The notes beneath the pieces were generated by a model. It had not been told where the DNA came from and made no database searches. It worked only from the letters and a program-made list of their open reading frames with translations. 64,000 nt of DNA from Bagarius yarrelli (taxonomy: Eukaryota; Chordata; Actinopteri; Siluriformes; Sisoridae): assembly GCA_005784505.1 (NCBI GenBank), contig VCAZ01000020.1, positions 2,533,368 through 2,597,367 on the forward strand. Direction: 5' to 3'. The position numbers were made by a program, and so were the translations under genes. This document shows, in pieces, positions 48,937-59,449 of this stretch; position 1 is the stretch's first letter, and each line of letters begins with the position of its first letter.

Positions 48937-51823
48937 AAAACTACTATTATCCACTGTACAATATGTTTTTTTAATAATAACTGAAAGGCAACCAGTCTTT
49001 AATAGAGTTCGAGTAAAATTTTAATTTATTTAACTCATTCATTTAACTCATTTATTTAACTTATTCAACTGTTACAAATAATGATCCATCACAAAAGTTG
49101 TAAAGGAACATTTTTTGTGTGTGACATTTTACTTTCAATTTTTTCGTTTTTACACATGCTGTCGTTTACAGTCAGATGCTGTCTTATTTACCACCATAAG
49201 CCATTTCTATTGTTTTTTGTTCACACATTAAACATTCCTATAGCATAAGTATTTTATCTTTAACATTTACATCCTCATTTATACAAATGTTGAACAGGAA
49301 CTGTTAATGAATAGTTTCATTGATAGAAATATTTCTTAACAATAAGGGAAAGTACATTTTTCTGACATTGTGCTGGTCTTTTTTTTCTTCTGCTAGGCTC
49401 ACTGTCCCAGCTGGATGGTAAGTTCTTGCTTCAAACTGCACACACACACACACACATACACACACAGAGTATGTTTGCATCTGAAACCACAAAGTGGATT
49501 TACCGGTTTGCAAGCAGGTTCACAATGGGGTCCGAATGAATGTAGACTTTAATCTGGTGTTAAGTGTAAAGTTCATTTAATAATTTTATCCTTGTGGTGT
49601 TTTGTCAGTGTTTTAATCTGCAACAAAGAGTTTTTATACTATTACAGTGACCAGTTTTAGTTTAATACTCATTCGAATGTAAGTGTTTTAACTCATATCA
49701 TATATCAGTCTTAATCTTTTTTTAAACACTGACATAAACCCATACTCGAAGGGCATTACACTCCTGTGGTGAAAACAAAACAACACATTACACACATTGC
49801 AGCCATATTCCTGGTTCAGTACACACAATTGTAGCACTTAACAGAGTTATTTAACAATACTATGCCTTTTTTTTCCTCTATTTTGATTTGATTTTGCTAT
49901 TTTGATTTATTTTCACAAATTTTATTATTTGTATTTCATGTTTTTAATCATTTTAATCAAGCAAGATTAACTTAAACTAAGCACCAATGATACGATTGGG
50001 GGGGGTGGGGGTTTGCATTAAAGCCAACTGAAAACAAAGCTAAAAACCTATGACGCTATTGCTATATGTATACAATAGAGACAAAACAAGGGCAGATAGT
50101 TGCATAGCCGTATAATATCTAGCTAAAAATTAGAGTATAGCTGCAGTAACAACCCTTTGATAGTAAGTCAGTAAAACATCTAGTGCACAATTAAAGTTGA
50201 AGTGGTAAAGTAGATAAAGTTCTTAAAAGTTAAGCCAGACAGTCTCAGGTGTTCCATAGAATATTTTTTTATTTAATTTAAGATACTTATTTAATAATAT
50301 GATGACAATATGATGCTTTTGTCTGGCAAGATATAAAGACCGGTAATACGAATATTGTCTGAAATATTTGTAAAATAAATAAATCTTTTTTTAACCCATG
50401 GTAAAAACCAAGGATGTTTTTTTTTAAAGTTAAAATACAACTGTTTGTATCTTTGATGTCCCTTTTTTCTGCAAGTTTGCGGTCAGTCTCCACTGAACAA
50501 CAAGATTGTGGGTGGTGAGAACGCGTCTCCCGGCTCCTGGCCCTGGCAGGTCAGCCTTCAGATGTTCGGAAGTCATTTTTGTGGTGGAAGCCTGATCAAT
50601 GAGAAATGGGTCTTATCAGCTGCTCACTGTTTCCAAAGGTATATACAGATCTGTCCATATGATAGTCAAAAATAACAGCACAATATAACTATAGGTATTT
50701 GTATTTTTTGTGCAAGTGTACAACACATTCTCGCTGTTTATTATGTATGTTGAGATAAAGGATAGGGATAGAACATAATATCAGTCTCAATATATGTTCC
50801 TTTATTTAATTTTCAGTGTTAGTCCATTTGAAATCACAGTCAATCTAGGAATGCAAAATGTGGATGGGTCTGACGCTACTAGTCAGCAAAGAGATGTCCT
50901 AAGATTTATCAACCACGAACAATATAGTGGTACAACCAAAAACAATGACATCTCACTAGTCGAGCTCTCCTCTCCAGTGACTTTCGACAGTTATATCACG
51001 CCGGTGTGTCTCGCAGCCAGCTTAAGTACATTTCCTGGTGGTACCGACGTCTGGGTCACAGGATGGGGTCTTACTGATTATCAAGGTAAATATAGCCAGC
51101 CACATCCAGTGGATAGTTGTTTAATTTAATTTAATATCAAAAATCTTAAATTGTATTCGATAATTTGATCCAAGTTATAAGGGTAATAGAAATAAATAAA
51201 ATAAATGTATCTGAATGTCGAGTATATCGATTTACCAGGCTTGTTCCATGTGGTAGCCACTGATTTTTCATTATTCTATTATAATTTCTATTCATAAAAG
51301 CATGTTAGTAAATGTTTATCACGGATCTTTACAGATGATCAATCGTTGCCTCAAATACTTCAGGAAGTGCAGGTGCCCATTGTCAGCAACAGTGTCTGTG
51401 AAGGAGCATACGGACTAGGTTCTATCACAGAAAATATGATTTGTGCTGGCCTGGCTGAGGGAGGGAAAGACTCGTGCCAGGTAGGAAACTTAACACATAT
51501 CACAATATTTCTGGTCAAATTAAATAGAACTAGCAGGCATGTACAGGTTGTTGTTTATGCAGGGTGATTCTGGAGGTCCATTGGTGTTTAAGCAAAACTC
51601 AACCTGGGTTCAAGCTGGGATCGTGAGCTTTGGCTACAGTTGCGCTTCTCCCGGCTTCCCTGGTGTGTACACTAGAGTGTCTCAGTACGAAAACTGGATC
51701 AACAGCTGGATCAGCAGCAATCAACCAGGATTTGTTTTAGCAAATAGCACTTGTGGCTCCAAACTCTTTGGTTTGATCCTTACGTTTTCTATCATCATCT
51801 CCCTCTGCAACTTGTTAGAATAA
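48425..51823 (+). CDS. Trypsin-like serine protease, membrane-anchored (prostasin/tryptase-type), gene 2 of the array
   Basis: Paralogue of gene 1 with identical exon phases. Exons: 48425-48488, 49397-49417, 50476-50638, 50817-51085, 51335-51480, 51563-51823; 924 nt, 307 residues plus TAA. Two adjacent ATGs (48425 and 48428) are in frame; the first is used here. Signal peptide VVWVVCALLLKAT. Activation site NNK38/IVGG; triad His79, Asp127, Ser224; Asp218 gives trypsin-like specificity; TGWG is intact, unlike gene 1. The tail SKLFGLILTFSIIISLCNLLE is hydrophobic, fitting a GPI signal or membrane anchor. Exon 3 and the first bases of intron 3 are almost the same as in gene 1, while exons 4-6 differ much more. 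Probably extracellular, on an epithelial surface or in a gland, by analogy with prostasin; this is inference. Confidence 0.92.
48641..48725. repeat. (TA)n microsatellite
   Basis: Pure TA run with small interruptions near its right end, in intron 1 of protease gene 2. Confidence 0.95.
48889..48933. repeat. (ATT)n microsatellite
   Basis: About 14 trinucleotide repeats in intron 1 of protease gene 2. Confidence 0.9.
49438..49467. repeat. (CA)n microsatellite
   Basis: About 14 CA units just after exon 2 of protease gene 2. The rest of that intron (49470-50470) is featureless. Confidence 0.9.
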
Positions 51824-52399
51824 CCATATATACACGTACCGATTGTAGTTAATCACATTCCGTTTTGTAAACCTCCTACAGAAAATCTTTTGCATTTTAA
51901 ATCTAGATGCAGTTTAACTGCATGTGTAACAAAACAGACCAAATAGGATCTGATGATCTTGTTCAGATTACACTGATATGAACTGATATTGGTCTGTAGT
52001 CTGTGAAACAATTTATTTTCACTGAAAACAGGCTGAGGGTCCTATGCCTTCTTTCCAGTCTGGTGCTTCATCGTCTGTTTTGCCTTTTTCTCCGAACAGA
52101 AGCAAACGTTTAAGAAAATTTGTGTTTCACTGTGAAAAAGAGTGATTCAGAGATCACTGATTTATTAAGTGCAGGCAGGAATAACATTACTGAGCTCAAG
52201 CTTGCAAAGCTCTTCTGACTTTGAAGTGGAATTTTTTTGTTGTTGTTAAAAATTGTTGTTTCAGTTAATAATTATTAACTTAATTAATAATAAATGGTGT
52301 GTTTCGATTCGAAGATTATATTTTGGTCTACACTGAATAATTAAAGGTTTGTGCATGATAATGACACTCATAAATGCTTTTAAAACCTCCAACTTAGGA

Positions 52400-52606
52400 A
52401 GTTTGAGTTCTTCTTTGCTTTCATTCTAACCTCAGTGCCACTAAAAACTCTTTGAGCAAAGATTTTTGGAACAATTAGAGGCTTAGTGACAAAGAGGTCT
52501 GGGTGCAGCCAGCATAAATGTTCATTGCTAAAGATGATCATTAGGTTTGAGGTCATGATTCTGTTAAGCCAGTTTTAATTCTTTAAATCTGACCCAGAAA
52601 AAACTT
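52400..52606. repeat. Possible Tc1-type transposon scrap
   Basis: taggtttgaggtcatgattc and nearby text resemble the flanks of common fish Tc1-like elements; no transposase frame is left. Confidence 0.3.
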
Positions 52607-53660
52607 GGGAGAAGAATTTTTTTATGCTGAAGCGTGTAGGGAGGAAAAATTATAAAAACATTTTAAAAAAAAAGTTTTGTGCTTCTGTTGTAATCTCTGA
52701 CAAAGATATGCGTATGGGTGTTCACAAATGTACCCACAGAGTATAAATACAGTAGACAAAATAATAGCAACATCAAACGTTTTTATTTAATGAAATAAAA
52801 CCAAACCACAATGAGTCATGAAAAAAAAACTTTTATTTACACACACTGGGACTTTTATTTACTCTACATTTACAGCATTTGGCAGATGCTCTTATCCAGA
52901 GTGACTTACATTTATCTCATTTGTGCAGCTGGGTGGTTGGGGGTCTGGCGGTGGTGGCTTGGTGGAGCTGGGAATCGGGCCCACAATCTTTGGGTTGGCA
53001 GTCCAACATCTTAACCATGAGCCCCCATGGGAATTTTTCCTGAGTTCGGTCAAGGCACCTTTCTGTGGATTTTACTCAGGAATTTGTTGATGAACGTGCG
53101 TTCACGTGCTTATTCCGCCTTAATAAATAAATTATTACTGGCTGAGGGTGTGGGCAAATACCAGACAGATAAACCAATATAAAGAGTGACTCTTTAAAGT
53201 ATGTCAACTATTTGCTGTTTATTTTGTATTTGCTGAAGCTGTTTGAAGAGCCTGTGTTTGGGTCTTTGCTGTGGGTGATAGCGAAAAAAAAGAGATTAAA
53301 CCTATAGGCTGGGGCTGTGCAAAAAAACGGTACCCTCACTTCCTTGTTCCTTCTCCTCCATTTCCTTAATATCTTTCCGCCTCTTACTTCCACCAGGATC
53401 ATCAGCCTTATACACTGAGTAAAGAAGAGTTCTAGGGTTACTGGAAGCTTTAACCCAAATGTCCCAATCATTCTAATATATATTATATTATTAATATATA
53501 TTACATATAAGTATAAGTATATTCAATTCATTGTGCAAGGTATGTGTACAGAGCCAATGAAATGCATTTTTTTGCATATCCCATCTTAGTAAGTTGGGGT
53601 CAGGGTGCAGGGTCAGCTATGATGCGGCGCCCCTGGAGCAGGGGGGGTTGGGGGGGTCTT
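52607..53660. repeat. Duplicated unit A+B, uninterrupted copy
   Basis: A (52607-53061) and B (53062-53660) are adjacent. A recurs almost unchanged at 53688-54151, and B at 56812-57387. A contains a family A SINE (52862-53025); B contains a truncated family B SINE (about 53524-53650). Confidence 0.85.
52862..53025 (-). repeat. Family A SINE inside unit A
   Basis: gcatttggcagatgctctta tail, gctgggaatcgggcccacaa head; minus orientation. A near-identical twin lies at 53951-54114. Confidence 0.8.
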
Positions 53661-53687
53661 GGAAAAAAACTTGTCGTTAAAAGACAT

Positions 53688-54151
53688 GGGAGAAGAATTT
53701 TTTATGCTGAAACGTGTAGGGAGGAAAAATTGTAATTTATAAAAAACATTTTAAAAAAAAAGTTTTGTGCTTCTGTTGCAATCTCTGACAAAGATATGCG
53801 TATGGGTGTTCACAAAATGTACCCACAGAGTATAAATACAGTAGACAAAATAATAGCAACATCAAACGTTTTTATTTAATGAAATAAAACCAAACCACAA
53901 TGAGTCATGAAAAAAAAACTTTTATTTACACACACTGGGACTTTTATTTACTCTACATTTACAGCATTTGGCAGATGCTCTTATCCAGAGTGACTTACAT
54001 TTATCTCATTTGTGCAGCTGGGTGGTTGGGGGTCTGGCGGTGGTGGCTTGGTGGAGCTGGGAATCGGGCCCACAATCTTTGGGTTGGCAGTCCAACATCT
54101 TAACCATGAGCCCCCATGGGAATTTTTCCTGAGTTCGGTCAAGGCACCTTT
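53688..54151. repeat. Second copy of unit A (A')
   Basis: Matches 52607-53061 with few differences, including the same SINE at the same offset. It ends at caaggcacct followed by an A-rich run, where unit B would be expected. Confidence 0.85.
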
Positions 54152-55311
54152 TTTATAAAAAAAAAAAAAAAAAATCATGCTGGTGGTAAATGTTGTTCAG
54201 ACACTAAAAATATTTCCACTTGCTAATCTTGTACAGGTCTTCGACACGTGCCGTATAATTTACATAATTTTGCATTTTATTTTAATCAAATGATTTAAAT
54301 TACTGCTGCCTTTATGCCTGGTGGTGCAATTGCATAAGTAAAGCTGATGTCATTGCAACTGAAATCATTTTGTTCGATTATATTATAGAATAAAAAACAG
54401 ATTCATAAAAAGTTCATTTTTATTTTTAACACTGATTTTTAAAAAATTTATTATAAATTGGTAGACCAGGCGATACGTTCAGTTCTGAAGTATTTTTACC
54501 TGCAGTGTAAACACCACACAGAAATAACACACATTCTTAGATAATTAATGTGATTTTGTGATAATGGTGTGATAATAAGGAGTCAATAAATGATTAAAAC
54601 TATGTGTAAAATGGTATAGAATGCAGGTAAGACTAGTTACTGTAAAGGGATGGGTAAGGGGTAAAAAAAAAGGCACCCTACAGGGAAATTTTGCTTCTGG
54701 GCATTTAAAGAAAACAAAAACCTTAAGGTTTTATTTAAAAATAAGCGTCTCAGTAAATTAAGGAGTAATACTGTATATGTCTTAGTTAAGCAGTTCCATT
54801 CCTGGAGTTTTTAGTAATACTATACTCCATACTAATTTTTTATTCTGTGGGAATTCAAGAGTTTTAATAGATAAGCATTGTCTAAGTTTAATCTATGTAA
54901 GAGTCGTAGTATGTGATCATTTACATTCAAGACGTTGGGCTGACGCCATTATCCTGAGCAACACACGGAAGTCATTTGAATACATCCTGATACTGTTTCT
55001 GTAGCTCATTGACCAGGGACTATGAAAAATATATATATATATGAGGGAACATATTTTAAGAAAAATATATATTATAAGTGGTAAATTAAATAATATAATA
55101 AAAGGAGAATGTAGAAATGTAGAAAATAATGTAGGAATAAAAAAGGTCTTTAGTTATTGTTTGGATACAGACTAAAGTGTTTAGACATCAAGCTAATGTT
55201 TAGCTAAAACCTCCTTTACTCAGCCTGGGCGTTGTCACAGGAATGACTCGGTGGGATTGTGTTAGTACTTAGGAGTGTTAGGAGGATAAAAATAGAAACT
55301 AAATATGTTTA

Positions 55312-55490
55312 GAGGAGGGCAGTATGGTGGCTTAGTGGTTAGCACTGTTACCTCACAGCAAGATGAACTGGCGACCTGTCCAGGGTGTTCCTCTCCTGAC
55401 TTTCGCACTTTCAGAGATGGCTGGGATAGACTCCAGCAGATCCCTGTGAACCCGAATAAGCGGATATAGAAAATTAATCAATGAATAAAT
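55312..55490 (+). repeat. tRNA-headed SINE of another family
   Basis: tggtggcttagtggttagca (A-box-like) with actggcgacctgtccagggt and gctgggatagactccagcag, the familiar layout of a widespread fish SINE; the B-box region has been lost. Confidence 0.7.
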
Positions 55491-55554
55491 GTTAGGAGAA
55501 AGTTTTTAATGTTAATGGCAGGAAATTGTGGGATATTACCATGTAAAGCAACAC

Positions 55555-55735
55555 TTTGTCATGGTTCTGTCTATGTTTCTGTGTTGATGTTTCTATGCTG
55601 CCATTATCCTCTCCTATATTGTTATGTTTGTAGGTAACCATAGGCTAGTTTCATGTTTGTTTTTCTTTGTACGTTTAGAATATTGTTTTGTGTTCTTCAT
55701 TAAAGATTCTGTACTTTCATCCACTTAAACTTCTC
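55555..55735. repeat. Dispersed repeat end, unclassified
   Basis: tcatgtttgtttttctttgt and taaagattctgtactttcat resemble the ends of common fish interspersed elements. Confidence 0.35.
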
Positions 55736-56811
55736 GTCACTGAAAATATTTATTGTCAACTTGCCATAGATGTATTTAGTGCCTTATGTAAACTCAGTAA
55801 AAAAAACAGAGGGATATTTTTTCTGTCTCATTGAATATGTTGGGCAAAGGACTCAATAAAATTTTTTTTAAAGAGTCATATATCCTGACTCAGTGTTACT
55901 GACAGCCAAATTTACAAGCTCTAGGAAGGCAAGAATTAAAGTTTTAGATGTACTTAGAATCAAGTAGATTAAAAACATAGTAGACCAATTTTTTTCGTCC
56001 ATCACTTCTGATTAAAATTAATTAATAAATTATAAACCTAATTATAGAGCAAGGACCACACCACAACCAAGGATAGAGAACCGTTTATTGTGTGAGATGA
56101 TAGGAATAGATAGGAGGAGGATGAAAAGGTGGGGGTGGAGAATGATGATCAGTTTGATCAGGGTGTCTTCCCGGAGAAACTTGCCTCATTGTGCTTTTAG
56201 GCCATTCCACATGGAAGGAACCGAATAGGGGATAAGGGTAGGGGGCAAGCGAGGGTTTAGGATATAGAGACAAACAGTGCGATATGGGGTGACCCGTTTA
56301 TATAAAGGGAAGTTAGGTGATTGGTTGAAGCGTGGCCTTGCTCCCGAATCTCAGTTAACATCTTTGGATGGAAACATGGGCTCTGTCAGAAATCGTATAC
56401 TTAAGTAAATACTTACTTCCTGACCATTAAACAAGCATATTCTTATAGTTTTAATGACTTTTGGACATACAACATCCACCATTTTGATATTGACACATGA
56501 CATATGACATCATTCAATGATGGATAATGTTTTACATGAATTATGTGCAATTTAAGGACAATTAACTTTTTTTTTCTTTTAGCACTTTAAGATAGTTAAA
56601 GGTCGTCCTTCATTGTACGCATACACATACAAATCCTTGCCGGTGTAGTAGGTCATCCAGGAACTTTTCGTGTACGGTAATTCCTATATCAAGGATATAC
56701 TATGCGTCCCCCATCAGGGACAGACTGGGACACATGTTTAGGCCAGGTATTCCCACCCACCCACCCATGTCATACTATAAACCGAGATAAATTGCAGTCT
56801 CTCTGTGGATT

Positions 56812-57387
56812 TTACTCAGGAATTTGTTGATGAACGTGCGTTCACGTGCTTATTCCACCTTAATAAATAAATTATTACTGGCTGAGGGTGTGGCAAATAC
56901 CAGACAGATAAACCAATATAAAGAGTGACTCTTTAAAGTATGTCAACTATTTGCTGTTTATTTTGTATTTGCTGAAGCTGTTTGAAGAGCCTGTGTTTGG
57001 GTCTTTGCTGTGGGTGATAGCGAAAAAAAGAGATTAAACCTATAGGGCTGGGGCTGTGCAAAAAAACGGTACCCTCACTTCCTTGTTTCCTTCTCCTCCA
57101 TTTCCTTAATATCTTTCCGCCTCTTACTTCCACCAGGATCATCAGCCTTATACACTGAGTAAAGAAGAGTTCTAGGGTTACTGGAAGCTTTAACCCAAAT
57201 GTCCCAATCATTCTAATATATATTATATTATTAAATATATTACATATAAGTATATTCAATTCATTGTGCAAGGTATGTGTACAGAGCCAATGAAATGCAT
57301 TTTTTGCATATCCCATCTTAGTAAGTTGGGGTCAGGGCACAGGGTCAGCTATGATGCGGCGCCCCTGGAGCAGGGGGGGTTGGGGGT
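56812..57387. repeat. Second copy of unit B (B')
   Basis: Matches 53062-53660 closely from tctgtggattttactcagg onward, with a few indels. The minus-strand open frames in both copies are shared because of the duplication. Confidence 0.85.
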
Positions 57388-57504
57388 CTTGCTCAAGGGA
57401 CCCAGCGGTGGTTGATTTGACGGAGGTGGGGCTTGAGCCCAGGTGTTTCTGGTCTTCAGATTAACAACTCAGCACCTTAACCATTTTGAGCCACCCTGCC
57501 CCCC
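57254..57504 (-). repeat. Family B SINE, full length
   Basis: Reads from the 3' tail (tcattgtgcaaggtatgtgt) at the left to a tRNA-like head at the right (gcttgagccc, accttaaccattttgagcca). A plus-oriented sister is at 63331-63582. Confidence 0.75.
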
Positions 57505-57989
57505 ATACATATATAGTTATATACACATACATATATAGTTATAAAAACCTGTTTTATTAAATAACGCGGTGAGGCACAAAAGCAACAAAAAATTCCAATA
57601 ATTAAATCCAAAGTTTATTTAATCATTAAATGTATTAATTGTCTTCATTCTTATAATTAATACATACACTGTCGCCCTCTGGTGGAATCTGTATGACATT
57701 GTGGGTAAATGTTTTCCAGAGGGATGACATGATATGATAGAACATGTGCAAAAATGTATCTTTTATTCAGAAAGAAACCATCTAAAAATAGGATATGTAG
57801 AATTTCATCTTATTGATATATAGCACATAGTTATTGACTACATTAGAGAAAAGAGAATTTGTACTTTTTTTTGCATTATAATAATAAAATAATCTAAACA
57901 TCGTGTAACGTATAAATACCACCAAGGCAAATAGAAGATGAGAATAAATGAGAATAAAACAAGTTAATTTGTCAAAGCATTTTTGGAAA

Positions 57990-58640
57990 AGTTTATCATG
58001 AATCTCTACGGTGACTCCATAAAACCCTGCAGGAGGTGCCGGTGCCTATTTTCAGTAACAGCAAATCTAAAAAATCTTCAATTACAATCACAAATGATGT
58101 GTGCTGGATATACTGAGGGAGGTGGAGGCCGTGTGGTTAATTCCAGGTAAAAAAAAACTACACTATTATAAACTATAATGAACAAAAGAATTAAAAAAAC
58201 AGACATCCATCGCAGCCTTTTATGATTTTTGGAAGATCCTGTTTCATTTGTAGTTTTATTCTTACTCCTATAATAAGATCCAAACCTCTGGAAAGGCTTT
58301 CCACTTGATTTTATGCAGCGTATGCCACTTTTTGTGACGGTTTAATGTGTTTGTCAAAAAAAAAAAGGCAGCATAGGATATTTTTCCAGTCAGACACATG
58401 GCCCATGAGATATTTCATCAGCAGCCCATTGGTTTTTTTTTTCTTTCTTTAATGACACTGAGATAAACCAGTTTCAACAATTCCTCTTTTGGGCTCTTTT
58501 GTGCGTTGTAGCTAACAACTACTTAATCTTAATACCTAAACTGGATTAACAACCAAGCCAGATGGATTCATTGTGGTCTCCAATGGCAACTGTAGAACAC
58601 TTAACCTCTTTTGTCATTTTTCCATCTTTTTCTCAGAAAA
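57990..58640 (+). pseudogene. Decayed protease paralogue: remnants of exons 5 and 6
   Basis: 58011-58147 aligns by eye with exon 5 of the intact genes (aaccctgcaggaggtgccgg, attttcagtaacag, tgtgctggatatactgaggg, ending cag|gtaa), but lacks the Cys residues and the frame is broken. 58541-58600 resembles the end of exon 6 (aactggattaacaacc, ggattcattgtgg). The catalytic Ser region was not found between them. It is a dead relic of a further array member. Confidence 0.6.
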
Positions 58641-59290
58641 TGAAGACGCGGGGACCTTTTGGAAAGATTTGTACTACACTATATATTCTTTTTTTTTCTT
58701 TTCACTTCAACTACATTGCATTGCTTTTTTTTGTATATTTTATATTGTATGACATCCTTAACAGTATTTAACTACTTTGTCTACTGGTACCAAACGAGTT
58801 TTAAACTGATGCTTGATGAATCATTTAGAACCAAGTAAAAAAAATATGTGGGTAAGTTATGACTAATAATATATTTATATATAATAGATTTCACCCAGAA
58901 ACAGATGAGTGATTTACTCGTTGACAGAGATGACATCATACCTGGGGACAATGAATATCAAAAGCACTTTACATTTGCTCATTGGTTATTTACAAAAAAA
59001 ACTTCAAACTAATTTTATATAAGAGGAAACGAGAAAAGTAGTAATTGTATCGAGATTCATCAGCCTGGTTTTTAAAACTTAAACCAGACAGAACACCTTC
59101 CTATTTATTTACAAAATAACAAAAACACACGAGATATTTGTCTCCTGTCATGTCACACCTTAAAATCCAGGCGGGATTTCTGTTTGTAACAAGAAAACAA
59201 GTGTATGTAAGGATGTAATGCCAAAATATGTACGACTCTGTATGCGACAAACCTTTAAATTAAAAAAAAAAAGAAGGAAAGGTACATATA
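58640..59290. other. Interval between the protease relic and the HIRIP3 3' end
   Basis: AT-rich, no coding exon or recognised repeat. An AATAAA on the minus strand at 59296-59301 marks the likely HIRIP3 end. Confidence 0.5.
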
Positions 59291-59295
59291 ATTTT

Positions 59296-59301
59296 TTTAT
59301 T
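59296..59301 (-). terminator. Probable HIRIP3 polyadenylation signal
   Basis: AATAAA on the minus strand about 150 nt after the HIRIP3 stop codon. Confidence 0.5.
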
Positions 59302-59449
59302 TCAATAATTTGCATAAAGAAACATTCTTATATAAAAGTAGTGCACTGAAAAATATTCACTGTATCAAAACACAATAACAAGTTTAGAAATTTAGTCTGA
59401 ACCACTTAATGAAATACATTAACACTTTAGTCTCTAATAAGGGAGCTGG

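Larger units (their letters stand above)
54152..56811. other. 2.66-kb segment between A' and B'
   Basis: Starts at a TTTTTTATA-A(18) run, and separates A' from B', which are joined in the other copy. Holds a short SINE tail fragment (54922-54970), a different SINE at 55312, a repeat-like stretch at 55555-55735 and a G-rich stretch at 56045-56340. No gene found. Confidence 0.55.

Noticed and set aside
53208..57316. Similar minus-strand open frames at 53208 and 56933
   Set aside because: Their similarity reflects the unit B duplication; no recognised domain and the frames run into the SINE.
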